From Candidatus Obscuribacterales bacterium (GTDB lineage: Bacteria > Cyanobacteriota > Vampirovibrionia > Obscuribacterales > Obscuribacteraceae): a DNA stretch of 64,000 nucleotides. The stretch covers positions 124,001 to 188,000 of the forward strand of contig JAKFVQ010000022.1 in NCBI GenBank assembly GCA_021732085.1, given 5' to 3'. Under the pieces are notes generated by a model. That model was not told the origin of the DNA, ran no database searches, and saw only the letters and a list, made by a program, of their open reading frames with translations. Shown in pieces: positions 27,701 through 35,041 of the stretch; position 1 is the stretch's first letter; each line of letters starts with the position of its first letter. The position numbers and the translations under genes were made by a program.

Positions 27701-29921
27701 GACCGCCGCGACCGCCATTTCCACCGCCACTGCCGCTGCCGCCGCTACCGCCATTGCCTGAACTACCACCGCTTCCCGAGACGAGGTTTCCTCCGCCATC
27801 TTGTCCGACGCCACCCACGCCTCCAGAACCGCCTGAGCCACCGACGCCGCCGACGCCACCAGATATATTGATGGATCCAGCGATGGCTACATCGCCCTTT
27901 GTACTTATTTCGACGAACTGGCTCTTTCCGCCGGATCCAGCATGCCCGGCGTCGCCCCCGTCGCCACCATAATTGCCATTGCCACCAGTGCCTCCGCCGC
28001 CAATAGCGGCTGAACCTCGGAAGCCGCCGTCGCCACCAGCTCCCCCCAGTCCACCTTGACCGCCGGCCCCACCGATTCCACCTGTAGCTGAAATACTCTT
28101 CAGAGCAAGAGAACCGGCGCTGATTTGAATTTGTCCGCTTCGGCCGCCATCGCCGCCATCAGCTCCTAATCCACCGATGCCGCCATGCCCACCGTCACCA
28201 CCTGTGCCGCCGGTCCCGAATGCTTGCGAGTTGCCACCTCTGCCGCCTCTCATGCCGTTGCCGCCGTCACCGCCGCGCCCGCCGTTGCCGCCATTGCCAC
28301 CATCTAGGATCAGCGTTCCAAGATTGACGTTTCCGCCGCCTGTTATGAACAGAGATCCGGCTGTGCCACCATTGCCACCGATTGTGCCATTTGTTCCGTC
28401 TCCACCATGCTCTCCGTCGGCTCCTCTTCCACCGTTTCCAAAGGCAGTGTTTGAACCTGCTGTTCCGGCTTGCCCCGTGTAGTCCAGACCTTTGCTGCCG
28501 TTTGTACCAAGCAGACCGGCACCACCTCTGGTGGTGATGTCACCGACTGTGAGGTCGTTCGCTGCGCGAAGAACTACTGTCCCACCTGTTCTGCCGTTTG
28601 GTGTTCCTGCCGAACCATCGAATCCGGTAGTGTTGATGCTGCCTATACTTACATTGCCTTTACCTGCAGCATTCGGAGCATTATGCGCTTCCACGCGCAC
28701 TACGCCGCCATAGTTGATGAGATTTATCTGCGACATGTTGACGTTGCCGCCGCTTGCACTGGTACCAGTAATTTGACCTGTGCTGCTGTCAAAAGTGACA
28801 CCGGCTCCAATCCTTATCACGCTTCCACCGAATACATTTGACGTGTCGATGGTGCCTGAACCATTAAGTGTGACATCGCCGGACGCAAGCGCAATGAAGC
28901 TTTCTCCATTGGTGAAGAAATAGGAGTTCAATGTGCCATTTAAGTCGTCGCTGGTTGGTAGTGTAAGAACCAGTGAGCCCGCTGAGTTTGTGAAAACAGG
29001 ATCGCTTGTCAAAACTGCCGAGCCGATGTTTAGTTCGCCGCCCTGCACTTGCACTGAAGTGAGTGCCGCATCGATATGAACCGTTCCATTAAGTTGATCT
29101 GCATCAACTCGAACTGCATTTGTCGGGCTGACCAGGTTTATGTTTTTACCGCTCAGTGTTCCACCCTGAAGAGATATGCCATCCAGGATGGTAGTCTGCG
29201 TGGGCGACTGGAGAAGGTCATTTACGATTGAAATATTGTTCGCCGCGTTTATTTGTCCGAGCGCATTTTGCACGGTGAGTGTTTGATTGATGATCGAATT
29301 TATGTTTACGGGGCCGCCAAGACTTTGCAAAATACCGCTTTGATTGTTCAGCAATGCTGTGGCCGCGTTCAAATTTCCAATCTGGGAGCTGATCAATCCA
29401 GAATTCACTATGGACGTCAATGCGCTAATGTTTACGTTTTGGACAGCAGACATCACGGCATTATTAGCGTTCGTAATGGTATTGCCAGCGGTGACATTCA
29501 AATTGGCTGCTGAAGTGATCTGACCATAATTGGCGAAATTATTTTGTGCTGTGAAAGACAGGCTGAGTCTGTTCGACAAAAATGCAGGATTAATGCTAAT
29601 GCCAGTCAAGCCACCGGTAGGCATGATGGATGTGATCAAGCCGCCAAAGTTATTGGTGATATTTTGCCCGAGGAAATTGGCGACCGTGATGTTGGGATCG
29701 CTGGTGAATGCAAATATCGTCCCTGAGTTAGTGAGGTTGCCGGTGAGGGACAAACCTTGCGATCCTAGTTGCCCAAAATCTATAGCCACAGCCTGGTTGC
29801 TGGCTACATTGAGGTGACCTGTTTCTGGAACTTGCGTTATTTCCTCAGCAAGCGTGATGCTTGTACTGGAGACTACCGTCCAAACCGACAGTAATAACGC
29901 CATTAGGCGCGTTTGATCCAT
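21753..29921 (-). CDS. Giant glycine-rich beta-helix surface protein (2722 aa)
   Basis: The ATG at 29921 with AAGG six bases upstream is preferred over a GTG at 29939. A signal peptide (LMALLLSVWTVVSSTSITLAEE) is followed by filamentous-haemagglutinin-like repeats of short beta strands (for example NFGGLITSIMPTGGL, NVNISALTSIVNSGLISS), typical of a right-handed beta-helix. I do not see the two-partner-secretion domain, so the export route is unknown. Residues about 430-1090 alternate beta-helix rungs with GGX-rich runs. The rest returns to Ser/Thr/Asn-rich beta-helix. Near the C-terminus (about residues 2570-2640) is a FecR-like segment, GTVHISKGAIVLLA...DDVYVSM, then a basic helical tail. 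Probably an adhesin or sheath protein. Confidence 0.88.
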   Translation of the reverse strand: MDQTRLMALLLSVWTVVSSTSITLAEEITQVPETGHLNVASNQAVAIDFGQLGSQGLSLTGNLTNSGTIFAFTSDPNITVANFLGQNITNNFGGLITSIMPTGGLTGISINPAFLSNRLSLSFTAQNNFANYGQITSAANLNVTAGNTITNANNAVMSAVQNVNISALTSIVNSGLISSQIGNLNAATALLNNQSGILQSLGGPVNINSIINQTLTVQNALGQINAANNISIVNDLLQSPTQTTILDGISLQGGTLSGKNINLVSPTNAVRVDADQLNGTVHIDAALTSVQVQGGELNIGSAVLTSDPVFTNSAGSLVLTLPTSDDLNGTLNSYFFTNGESFIALASGDVTLNGSGTIDTSNVFGGSVIRIGAGVTFDSSTGQITGTSASGGNVNMSQINLINYGGVVRVEAHNAPNAAGKGNVSIGSINTTGFDGSAGTPNGRTGGTVVLRAANDLTVGDITTRGGAGLLGTNGSKGLDYTGQAGTAGSNTAFGNGGRGADGEHGGDGTNGTIGGNGGTAGSLFITGGGNVNLGTLILDGGNGGNGGRGGDGGNGMRGGRGGNSQAFGTGGTGGDGGHGGIGGLGADGGDGGRSGQIQISAGSLALKSISATGGIGGAGGQGGLGGAGGDGGFRGSAAIGGGGTGGNGNYGGDGGDAGHAGSGGKSQFVEISTKGDVAIAGSINISGGVGGVGGSGGSGGVGGVGQDGGGNLVSGSGGSSGNGGSGGSGSGGGNGGRGGPLTAIVSAGSWTSGSIYTYGGEGGLGGAGGDGNNAGAAGGTGTAGFVAGDGGYGGSGGGAGSGGGGGGGGAGGLVSIVTEKSSLIVGNVHSFGGEGGNGGNAGAGGAAATGAQGGSTAFGRGGEGGAGGNGGSAGTGGGGGSGGEGGTISIKSTSGDVTVSPPEGPLSGIAGITNSAFIEGSGANVYLTAGGIQLDLASTNGYYVGQRIQVINNGRSERVNITAIAGKSLFITPLANTYLASFTDGKTTFNVDPPRIQVAPSGVISSGGTGGAGGNGGAGGNGGNGGSTGIGIFVAGQVNGGSTPGGGSFGNAGLTFQIGFFGNQPGGAGGLGGAGGLGGNGGSGGDIVLLAPRGTVTVNGNIDATGNNSGLPGDFGLNGRDGSFGATRVFLGLTGGFSLAEDTSGILTFGLLGAITIDNFTIGGLGTVNSGLGSLVFNNFSLVPGPESLFFNHKNLQGESTFNAQLGLLETLENPLFITVTYRGQNVRADFGLVPEFMGTALNPFEGITDNVTFGVTTGQRNGVDLSQGLANIATGNNIISGVTGFGRGVQLPTPVLSKTPTIVGNIGGANITIPGTVDFQTGPAAKGGNIHISAGGAVNIGGTVNAVGGTSVSVARTGSTLTPVAELGQGGVVNLQGKTITITGLSAITPPGALKPPVVSGGSISFLTRPSNINYLIKPVIFGNLTWSDSARGLNIANGNGVVLETFPTLLIQNQTGDVYLPSSLAVNGDLIVLAAGNIIGYGAGSITTNGTAGRPTGSIIMAAGDIAATYNYGTKAGDQGWVVLGGGSGTGGDIYAPNINIGSDSTYLVHLSAHQAPVLNQAPFGSISTGSVTASQGQTIAGSIYAFASQDIVSSGTMKADFISLNSAHGNIGNISSALKINASLVTFNSFAGTYLKSNGSSIDVLNSQAGIVALSSPSNINIVGTLTGGAIAISSKTVAIKNNVSAPGPEGVIAISTQATIDDSIGLSNLSSNSLVLDSVAGNVNVSTLSAANSVILTARSAGASVTAADVSTAFLGVISGSGGSTVTKTSASGIVARSLGDVNITSTSAVTLGDVGRLPSSGRNFTLTAPGITVTGVLQADQNILLDASSSASDFLVNRNIVAGNTVDIRSGGSIYQTDSMINATTLNLTATTDIGAALKPLVTTATTLNLPATGRDFYIYNDNSSGASTLTNGFTGRNFIFVEVGNLTVNGAISATGNVALAAVGGGALTFNQNVSGAKVLLQASNTLPAINRISNGVITAGGTVTASELYLRAGDGGILSTGPGGVLQTNVTGTIDFKTEGKLAINNNGAITNLIGRASQFSITTTSDVALSDLFVGNGNLSVVTNSGVLSVKDNSHIIAHHGNITFQNLSPVGSISIGANDDILADLSTGALVQISVGPGAPGKSNPLAPVANVITTQTGGGLVFLGANGITASPPSNLVRAAGTNSAVVFDGPSGSISIGGKSIVSANHVAPISSLDLNDPAVAMDLRAQQNAGLLGGSLVLNAKGQAIGGNVVIVQPDIYMDLFGLSVPQNVTLVLRDFIAPLQVEVSSANYTEKVQINGGLNFTSSVSPFVNAPPITNTVNIQSTSTTNNPTVFSVGSNGWIFTLNNLAVNANGAAQIDGTISAHEFTLTTTEGISSKGSIFGLNQGTVTLNTGNNGNISLNNIFAPGGTVNLNANGTGKISATGLIQGAELNLTSGSGDIGSKTSPLTTLVGTTVNLNTTGLTFIQKITLPPPPQPAQKVESIITPQVNSVNINLTGFVSTSQISNNVLTVDGNLTFFGPALNVENRDNADDSATFGFAATNLIDTTKPFDPSQAGIFIGALPAVGSGYFFGQGSAMFAPDRDIDVNTAFGTVHISKGAIVLLAATPNAVSVYDLHDLHGDDVYVSMDDRHVPLVPGTHLLITDSTAKSMGKVSPLDSIGHRHINESSNAKTKEFTSEFSIASAIAQIKSIAALRKSRNAQEQQVFLKLLKTAVALGHVANAHGAYQRAE
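26650..28640 (-). repeat. GGX-rich coding repeat region of the giant surface protein
   Basis: This part of the gene encodes blocks of GG-x-GG-x (such as GGNGGRGGDGGNGMRGG). They alternate with short strand segments like 'GQIQISAGSLALKSISATGG' at intervals of about 60-90 residues. On the plus strand it reads as repeated CCACCGNNNCC, which leaves long false frames open there. A non-glycine domain of about 100 residues (roughly 26930-27225) interrupts it. Glycine runs of this kind resemble polyglycine-II or PE_PGRS-type sequences. Confidence 0.8.
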
Positions 29922-30343
29922 TCGTTGCCTTGATTCCACCCACTATAAAGACCATTATGGGTTACAACTGTAGGCTTGACAATACGGCATATAGAGGATG
30001 CCGTCTGCCCCGAAGGTTATCGGTGGCCTAAAGTCCGGCTGGTCGGTAAGCTTGCGTTTCGGGCGACGAAGTTTAGACTTCGCTCACAGTTGTTACTTTT
30101 CGTCTCGGCCCCAAAAATGTTCAGGGTCCATGTGACTGTAGCTCATCATTCGGAATAGGGCTAGGCAAACATGCGTTTATTTTCGGACCGAATCAGGACG
30201 CAGGCTTCCTTCCTTCCTGCATCGAACTCAGTCAAGCTGTTATTCTGTGTACTTTGGACTCAACGTTACAGCGAATTTGACAGAAACCTTCTTCTAATCC
30301 TATACTTAACTTATTCGTTAATTAACTAATCGGTAAAGTACGC
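29922..30343. other. Intergenic region between divergent genes, with hairpin
   Basis: No gene is supported in this gap. A 7-bp inverted repeat ACGGCAT (29984-29990) / ATGCCGT (29998-30004) with a 7-base loop lies upstream of the giant gene. The right side carries the promoter and palindrome listed separately for the ArsR gene. A 60-codon plus frame from 29976 has no ribosome-binding site and poor composition. Confidence 0.5.
30277..30326 (+). promoter_or_regulatory. Sigma-70-type promoter and candidate ArsR operator
   Basis: TTGACA (30277-30282), an 18-bp spacer and TATACT (30301-30306) form a near-consensus promoter. A perfect 10-bp palindrome GTTAATTAAC (30317-30326) sits at about the expected transcription start, between the promoter and the ArsR start codon at 30344. 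That is where a self-repressing ArsR-family protein would bind; the operator role is inferred from position. Confidence 0.65.
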
Positions 30344-30736
30344 ATGCAAGCCGATACATTGAGTCAAGCATTTTCGGCGCTCGCAGATCCAACTAGGCGG
30401 GCAATGTTGGCGCAACTTTCTAAAGGCGAGTGCACGGTTTCCGATCTGGCCAAGCCATTTCGCGACGAAATGAGCTTGCCCGCGGTAACAAAGCATTTGA
30501 AGGTTCTGGAGAAAGCTGGTCTTATAACAAAATCCAAAGATGCGCAATACCGTCCCTGCAAGCTAAATGCTGATGGGTTGAAGGAAGCCGCCGATTGGAT
30601 GCAGGAATATCGCATGTTCTGGGAAGAGAGTTTTGATCGACTCGATGACTACCTGAAGACAGTGGTTGCTGCAGAGAAAAAGGAAAAAACAAAAAAGCCA
30701 AAGGGGAAAAAGAAAAAGCATGCCAGTAGAAAGTAA
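30344..30736 (+). CDS. ArsR-family transcriptional regulator with Lys-rich tail
   Basis: 130 residues. Residues 1-85 are a winged helix: SQAFSALADPTRRAMLAQLSKGECTVSDLA, then SLPAVTKHLKVLEKAGLI (recognition helix), then the wing. The 'ADPTRRAML' and 'KHLKVLE..GLI' wording is that of ArsR proteins paired with SRPBCC (AHSA1) genes. There is no metal-binding Cys box. The C-terminus is an unusual run of Lys (KKEKTKKPKGKKKKHASRK). The downstream gene starts inside that run, overlapping by 17 bp, with its ribosome-binding site in the Lys/Gly codons, so the two are translationally coupled. Confidence 0.92.
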   Translation: MQADTLSQAFSALADPTRRAMLAQLSKGECTVSDLAKPFRDEMSLPAVTKHLKVLEKAGLITKSKDAQYRPCKLNADGLKEAADWMQEYRMFWEESFDRLDDYLKTVVAAEKKEKTKKPKGKKKKHASRK

Positions 30737-31676
30737 GTCTAACGAATTAACTCTGACTCGCGTTTATGATGCGCCTGTAAAAGCGGTCTGGGATGCATGG
30801 ACTGATCCTGCCAAGACTGCCCTGTGGTGGGGTCCGCGTGGTTTCACAATTACAACGCACAGCAAAGATCTGCGTCCAAGCGGGCATTGGAAATACACAA
30901 TGCACGGACCTGATGGTGTTAACTACGAGAACACGACCAAATACTTAGAGGTCGATGAGCTTACAAAGTTGGTCTACGATCATGGCGGCAATGACGAAAA
31001 CAAGCCGCTCTTTCGAGTAACAGTGACCTTTTCTGAGAGTAAGGGCAAGACAACTATGGAAATGACCATGGCCTTTGCCAGTGCTGAAGCTGCACAACAA
31101 AGCAGTAAGTTCATCCGGAAGGCAGGTGGGGAATCCACCTGGGATCGACTGGCGGAATATCTGGAATCAAAATCATCCGGTGCCGAAAAGTTTGTAATCA
31201 ACCGATCATTCAACGCGCCAATTGAACTGATCTTTGAGATGTGGACCAATCCTAATCACTTTTCAAAGTGGATAGCACCGGTGGGCTTTAGCACTGAATT
31301 CGCACGAGTTGACATTAAGACCGGTGGTAGCAGTTTCTTCTGCATGGCAAACGAATCCGGAATAAAAATGTTTGGTCGAGCCGAATACGTCGAAGTCGTG
31401 AAACCACATCGAATTGTTTATAGACAGCAATTCTGCGATGAGAACGAGAAGCTATCTCGCCATCCGATGGCGCCCGTTTGGCCGGCTACTATGCTCGTTT
31501 GTGTGCAGCTCACCGAAGAGGGAGCGGACAAGACCCGCGTCACTGTCACATCCGAGTGCTTCGGTGAATTCACAGCAGAAGAACTCGAAATGTTCAAGAG
31601 CGCAAGAGGCGGCATGACGATCGGTTGGACCGGTTCCTTCGACAAGCTGGAAGAATATCTTAATAACGCAAGTTGA
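30720..31676 (+). CDS. Double-domain SRPBCC (AHSA1-like) protein
   Basis: 318 residues from an ATG inside the 3' end of the ArsR gene; an upstream reading from 30666 merely overlaps ArsR more. There are two AHSA1/Aha1-type START-like domains. The first (about 5-150) opens 'LTLTRVYDAPVKAVWDAWTDPAKTALWWGPRGFT'. The second (about 158-315) opens 'FVINRSFNAPIELIFEMWTNPNHFSKWIAPVGFS'. Each ends with the family's 'T.v.....f......e.....a..GW...fdkLeeyL' type helix. Such proteins bind hydrophobic small molecules; the ArsR partner probably senses the same stress. Two domains in tandem is less common than one. Confidence 0.9.
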   Translation: MPVESKSNELTLTRVYDAPVKAVWDAWTDPAKTALWWGPRGFTITTHSKDLRPSGHWKYTMHGPDGVNYENTTKYLEVDELTKLVYDHGGNDENKPLFRVTVTFSESKGKTTMEMTMAFASAEAAQQSSKFIRKAGGESTWDRLAEYLESKSSGAEKFVINRSFNAPIELIFEMWTNPNHFSKWIAPVGFSTEFARVDIKTGGSSFFCMANESGIKMFGRAEYVEVVKPHRIVYRQQFCDENEKLSRHPMAPVWPATMLVCVQLTEEGADKTRVTVTSECFGEFTAEELEMFKSARGGMTIGWTGSFDKLEEYLNNAS

Positions 31677-31740
31677 AAACACTCGCGATCTTCTGTTGAT
31701 GATTTTGCAGAATTCGTCCCAAGTTTAGGCCGATGACTGC

Positions 31741-32262
31741 TTATACCTGAACGAGCGGTTTCTTTTGTTGCTCCATATCTTCCGAAAGGAAAGATGAGTA
31801 CCATGTCCGCAGCGTTTCCTCGCCGAGATTATCGTAAATGTATTCCAGCAATGATTGAACTTTGTGTTCAACGAATTCGCGTTCGAATGGATCGTTATTC
31901 GGAATTACTGGCTTGTGGTGAATGTATTGACCAAAGTAGTGAATGCAAAATTCCGTGTAGTCCTCTGTGAAGAGGATGAATTCGTGCCACATATCGTCAA
32001 TTTCTTTCAGCGGCTCAGGAAAGAAGTATTCGAACGGAGCCATAATGTTGTCTGTTCTGCAAAATCCAAATCCAACTTTTTCTTCTTCGCAAGATTGAGT
32101 TTGCGATTCGAGTAAATGTTTTCTCGAAATCCACAAATATTTCAGCAACTCGTTGAAAGCCTGGTCGGCGGGCATTTTATTGTCCGGATTGTTATGTCTG
32201 TACAGCTTCAAAACATCAGGATGCTTGTACGAGAGAAGGCGGTTTAGTTCTGGCAGCTTCAT
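31741..32262 (-). CDS. Hypothetical protein, glycine-rich-domain-protein-like (GRDP) motif
   Basis: 173 residues from an ATG with AGGAG just upstream. The central motif IDDMWHEFILFTEDYTEFCIHYFGQYIHHKP resembles the D-x-x-W-H-x-x-(I/L)-L-x-T-x-x-Y-x-x-F-C block known from the 'glycine-rich domain-containing protein-like' (DUF1399) family, here without any glycine-rich part. Conserved His, Asp and Cys residues could bind metal, but no function is established. The remainder is acidic and helical. There is no signal peptide. It is convergent with the SRPBCC gene. Confidence 0.7.
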   Translation of the reverse strand: MKLPELNRLLSYKHPDVLKLYRHNNPDNKMPADQAFNELLKYLWISRKHLLESQTQSCEEEKVGFGFCRTDNIMAPFEYFFPEPLKEIDDMWHEFILFTEDYTEFCIHYFGQYIHHKPVIPNNDPFEREFVEHKVQSLLEYIYDNLGEETLRTWYSSFLSEDMEQQKKPLVQV

Positions 32263-32401
32263 AACACTCCTCTTCAAATGACCTGTGTGTCCGGGCTTTA
32301 TTGAACAGTTGATGGTATCTTAGTTGCCAGTATTTGTCGAATGCATGGTTGATATGGTTTAGATGCGCTGATCGCATAACCCCGCGCAAGACGGGCTGCC
32401 C

Positions 32402-32809
32402 TTATTTTTCCGAGGACCGAATATAGAACGTTTGTTTGTTGACTGGACGCAGGTGCTTTGAATCCTGGCTGTCGCGCTCAAGGCTTGAATCTAAGATGTA
32501 ATCGAGAGCCTGGGTCTGAGCAGCCTTCGGCAAATCATAGACATCTTGATTGCTGTCCCAGTATTTGCCAGCCGTTCTAGCCGTTATGTCTGTGAGATGC
32601 TCCGAGCCACCGCTGTCATTTTTTGTCGTAAGAATGAGGTCGGGCAGGTTTGGATCAGCCTTTCTTCGCTCTTCGTTCAAGGCATCCATTTTTCGGGCAA
32701 TCTGCAGCCTTTCCTGAAAGGGAATCTGATTCAGCGCATCGCCCACGGATTCGCCCTGCTCGGCGTCCTTCGTTAGGCTTTCAATCATTTCAGCTTCGCC
32801 GTTCGGCAT
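32402..32809 (-). CDS. Small hypothetical protein of a local orphan family
   Basis: 135 residues from an ATG preceded by AGGAGAAAGGAT; the frame stays open further upstream but without a better site. The N-terminal half reads 'IESLTKDAEQGESVGDALNQIPFQERLQIARKMDALNEERRKADPNLPDLIL'. Similar wording appears at 57842-58183 ('AAEAGDGCAIKDAISALFWEERFAALKRIEQQNKENRVADPKIVEL'), and more faintly at 55470 and in the LysM protein at 6538. It is soluble, charged, with no signal peptide or Cys cluster. Function unknown. Confidence 0.65.
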   Translation of the reverse strand: MPNGEAEMIESLTKDAEQGESVGDALNQIPFQERLQIARKMDALNEERRKADPNLPDLILTTKNDSGGSEHLTDITARTAGKYWDSNQDVYDLPKAAQTQALDYILDSSLERDSQDSKHLRPVNKQTFYIRSSEK

Positions 32810-32911
32810 ATCCTTTCTCCTCAACCCAGCATGAAAAGGATAAAGGTCAATTTTGAACAAATTTTGAACGAGTCGGCCAGATTGATAAAATTTGGTTGGC
32901 CGTAGAAAAAG

Positions 32912-35023
32912 CTAGTTGTTCAACCGGCCACTTTGAGCCCTGATTTTTTGTTGCATCCTTTTAGATATCCAAGCCGCATTGCTCGCGTCTGGATGCATCG
33001 CTGCAAGACGCGAAACTGCATTGTAGCAATCGCGTGCATCCGCCCAAAATCCATTCTTTCCGAACCAGTCTCCAAGCTCTTCCATGGCGATTGCCAGGTT
33101 ATCCCAGTTGTCTACTTTGTCAATTCTGGCAACTAGCTCACTTTGCCTATCTCTTACGATTTTGCGTGCAGCTTCATTTCCCTTTGCTCTTTGCGCCGCG
33201 TCGGCAATATTCAGAAGTAGGGTAGAGGTTGTGTTCACTAGCTCTTTTTTGAGCCTTTCATTTTCTGCTAACTGTCGGTACTTTAGTTCTGATTTGTAAT
33301 CCCCCATGTGCTGTGAGACATCTGCCAACACGGTGTAGCACTCTGACGTCTGGACGGGTGCACGACTTGCATAGAGATTTGGAATATCCATGAAAAGCGC
33401 AGTACCGGAGGCACTGCTGTTTTCTTTGGCTACTTTCAAACCAACTAGAGCATATTTCTTTGCTTTGGGAAAGTCTAAGAGATTGAACTCTGTGCGAGCA
33501 ATATACAAATTAGATTCGATTGCTTCGGCACTCGGCTTACCATCGGGAAGCACACAATATTTCACGGCTTCAAGCCATGTCTGGTTTGCTTCTTTGTTGA
33601 AGGCAAATTTATACTCCAACAGTCCTTTCATTCTTAGTGCGCAGTAGTGCAGAAATTGGTCCGATTTTCCAGGACGCAATGACTTGTTGTAATCATCAAG
33701 CCGCTTAATTAACGTCACGCCCTCATATGATGAAGCGAACGATTTAGACAGATCGAAATCATTGAATGCCTTTCTGAGCTGGTTCAGTTGTGACTCTTTC
33801 GAGCCCATCAGAGCATGGCTAGTTGAATGGCTTTCGCTGTCTATCGCTTTGAGTTTCGTGTTGTCCCTGTTTTGTTTGACTATCGCTACTAGTGCTATTG
33901 AGGATGCAACGGCAAGTATTGAGCTTGCAAGCAAAAGGCGCTTTGAAAACAGCGCACGGCGCGCAGTCCATGTCTCGCGTTTCTCTGCAAAGGGCAATGC
34001 TTCAAACAGGCGCAACTTGAATGCATCAGCTGATGCTGGGCGTATGTTCGGATCCTTCGACAATCCATCCATTACAAGATCAAAAATAGCTCTGCGTCCA
34101 ACAGTAGTTGCGTAGCGATCATCTTTTGGACGTGCTGCCTCGTCGTGAATATGTTGGTACCTTGTATGCATTGGAGTTTCGCCGGTAAAAGGCGGGTAGC
34201 CGGCAAGGCATTCATACAGGACACAAGCAACCGAATAAAGATCTGAGCGTTGATCCAGACGTCCGCCTCGGCATTGCTCTGGGCTCATATATGGTGCACT
34301 GCCCGATATTTGAATTGTTCGAGTTAAACCAATCGTATCCGATTGAAGCTGTTCGAAATCACGAGCGATACCGAAGTCCAGCAGTTTAACTTCAGTGGCG
34401 CCGGTTTCCTTATCTTTCACTATCATGATATTGCTAGGCTTGATATCGCGATGAAGGAGACCATTTTCATGAGCGCAGCTCAACGCATCCAAGATCTGCG
34501 TGAATATCTGAATTATCATCTTTGGGCTCAGCTGCTTGTTTTTGCTTAGCAGTTGCGCCAATGTAATTCCTTCAACAAATTCGCAAATTAAGAACGGTGT
34601 GCCATCTTTGCACGCGCTCATTTGAAAAACTTTTACTATATTTTTGTGATTAAGCCGCGCCAGCACTTTGGCTTCATTTTGCATCCTCTGCACTCGGCGA
34701 CTGGTTTCTTCCGAGTTGTCTGTTTTAATGATCTTAAGCGCAACATTATGGTGCATGGTTTTGTGCAGTGCTTTTAGCACAAGACCATGTCCTCCTTCGC
34801 CAAGATATTCAATCAAGGCAAATTCGGAGGGAAGCTGGCTAGCAATGTCCCTTATAACTTTTGGCGTATCATCTGACTGAACTGGCATGCCGCGCACTCC
34901 AATGGAGTCCAGGTAGGACTGTGGGATGGGGTGAGGGGCTAATTCATATTTACCCCGTGCCGGCAAATTTTTATCGCGCTCCGTGAGAACTAGAACTGGC
35001 TTGCGGATTGGCTTGAATTGCAC
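32912..35023 (-). CDS. Membrane-anchored Ser/Thr protein kinase with helical-repeat C-terminus
   Basis: 703 residues. The kinase domain (about 70-345) has the Gly loop YLGEGGHGLVLKA, VAIK-type lysine in NVALKIIK, the catalytic loop LLHRDIKPSNIMI, the DFG motif in LLDFGIARDF, and the SAPYMSPEQ activation-end motif. All key residues are present, so it should be active. A transmembrane helix (LLLASSILAVASSIALVAIV, about 370-390) is followed by an approximately 300-residue extracytoplasmic part of TPR-like helices with no clear ligand domain. The layout is that of PknB-like bacterial receptor kinases. It lies 18 bp downstream of the GH63 gene on the same strand, so the two are probably one operon. 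Confidence 0.93.
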   Translation of the reverse strand: MQFKPIRKPVLVLTERDKNLPARGKYELAPHPIPQSYLDSIGVRGMPVQSDDTPKVIRDIASQLPSEFALIEYLGEGGHGLVLKALHKTMHHNVALKIIKTDNSEETSRRVQRMQNEAKVLARLNHKNIVKVFQMSACKDGTPFLICEFVEGITLAQLLSKNKQLSPKMIIQIFTQILDALSCAHENGLLHRDIKPSNIMIVKDKETGATEVKLLDFGIARDFEQLQSDTIGLTRTIQISGSAPYMSPEQCRGGRLDQRSDLYSVACVLYECLAGYPPFTGETPMHTRYQHIHDEAARPKDDRYATTVGRRAIFDLVMDGLSKDPNIRPASADAFKLRLFEALPFAEKRETWTARRALFSKRLLLASSILAVASSIALVAIVKQNRDNTKLKAIDSESHSTSHALMGSKESQLNQLRKAFNDFDLSKSFASSYEGVTLIKRLDDYNKSLRPGKSDQFLHYCALRMKGLLEYKFAFNKEANQTWLEAVKYCVLPDGKPSAEAIESNLYIARTEFNLLDFPKAKKYALVGLKVAKENSSASGTALFMDIPNLYASRAPVQTSECYTVLADVSQHMGDYKSELKYRQLAENERLKKELVNTTSTLLLNIADAAQRAKGNEAARKIVRDRQSELVARIDKVDNWDNLAIAMEELGDWFGKNGFWADARDCYNAVSRLAAMHPDASNAAWISKRMQQKIRAQSGRLNN

Positions 35024-35041
35024 TGCCAGAGCTGCTTTGAC

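Noticed and set aside
25675..28713. Proline-rich plus-strand frames opposite the giant surface-protein gene
   Set aside because: They are the complement of the GGX codons and have no ribosome-binding site or domain; the minus-strand frame is continuous for 2722 codons with a signal peptide.
29976..30158. 60-codon plus frame between the giant gene and ArsR
   Set aside because: No ribosome-binding site, unusual composition, and it begins beside a hairpin.
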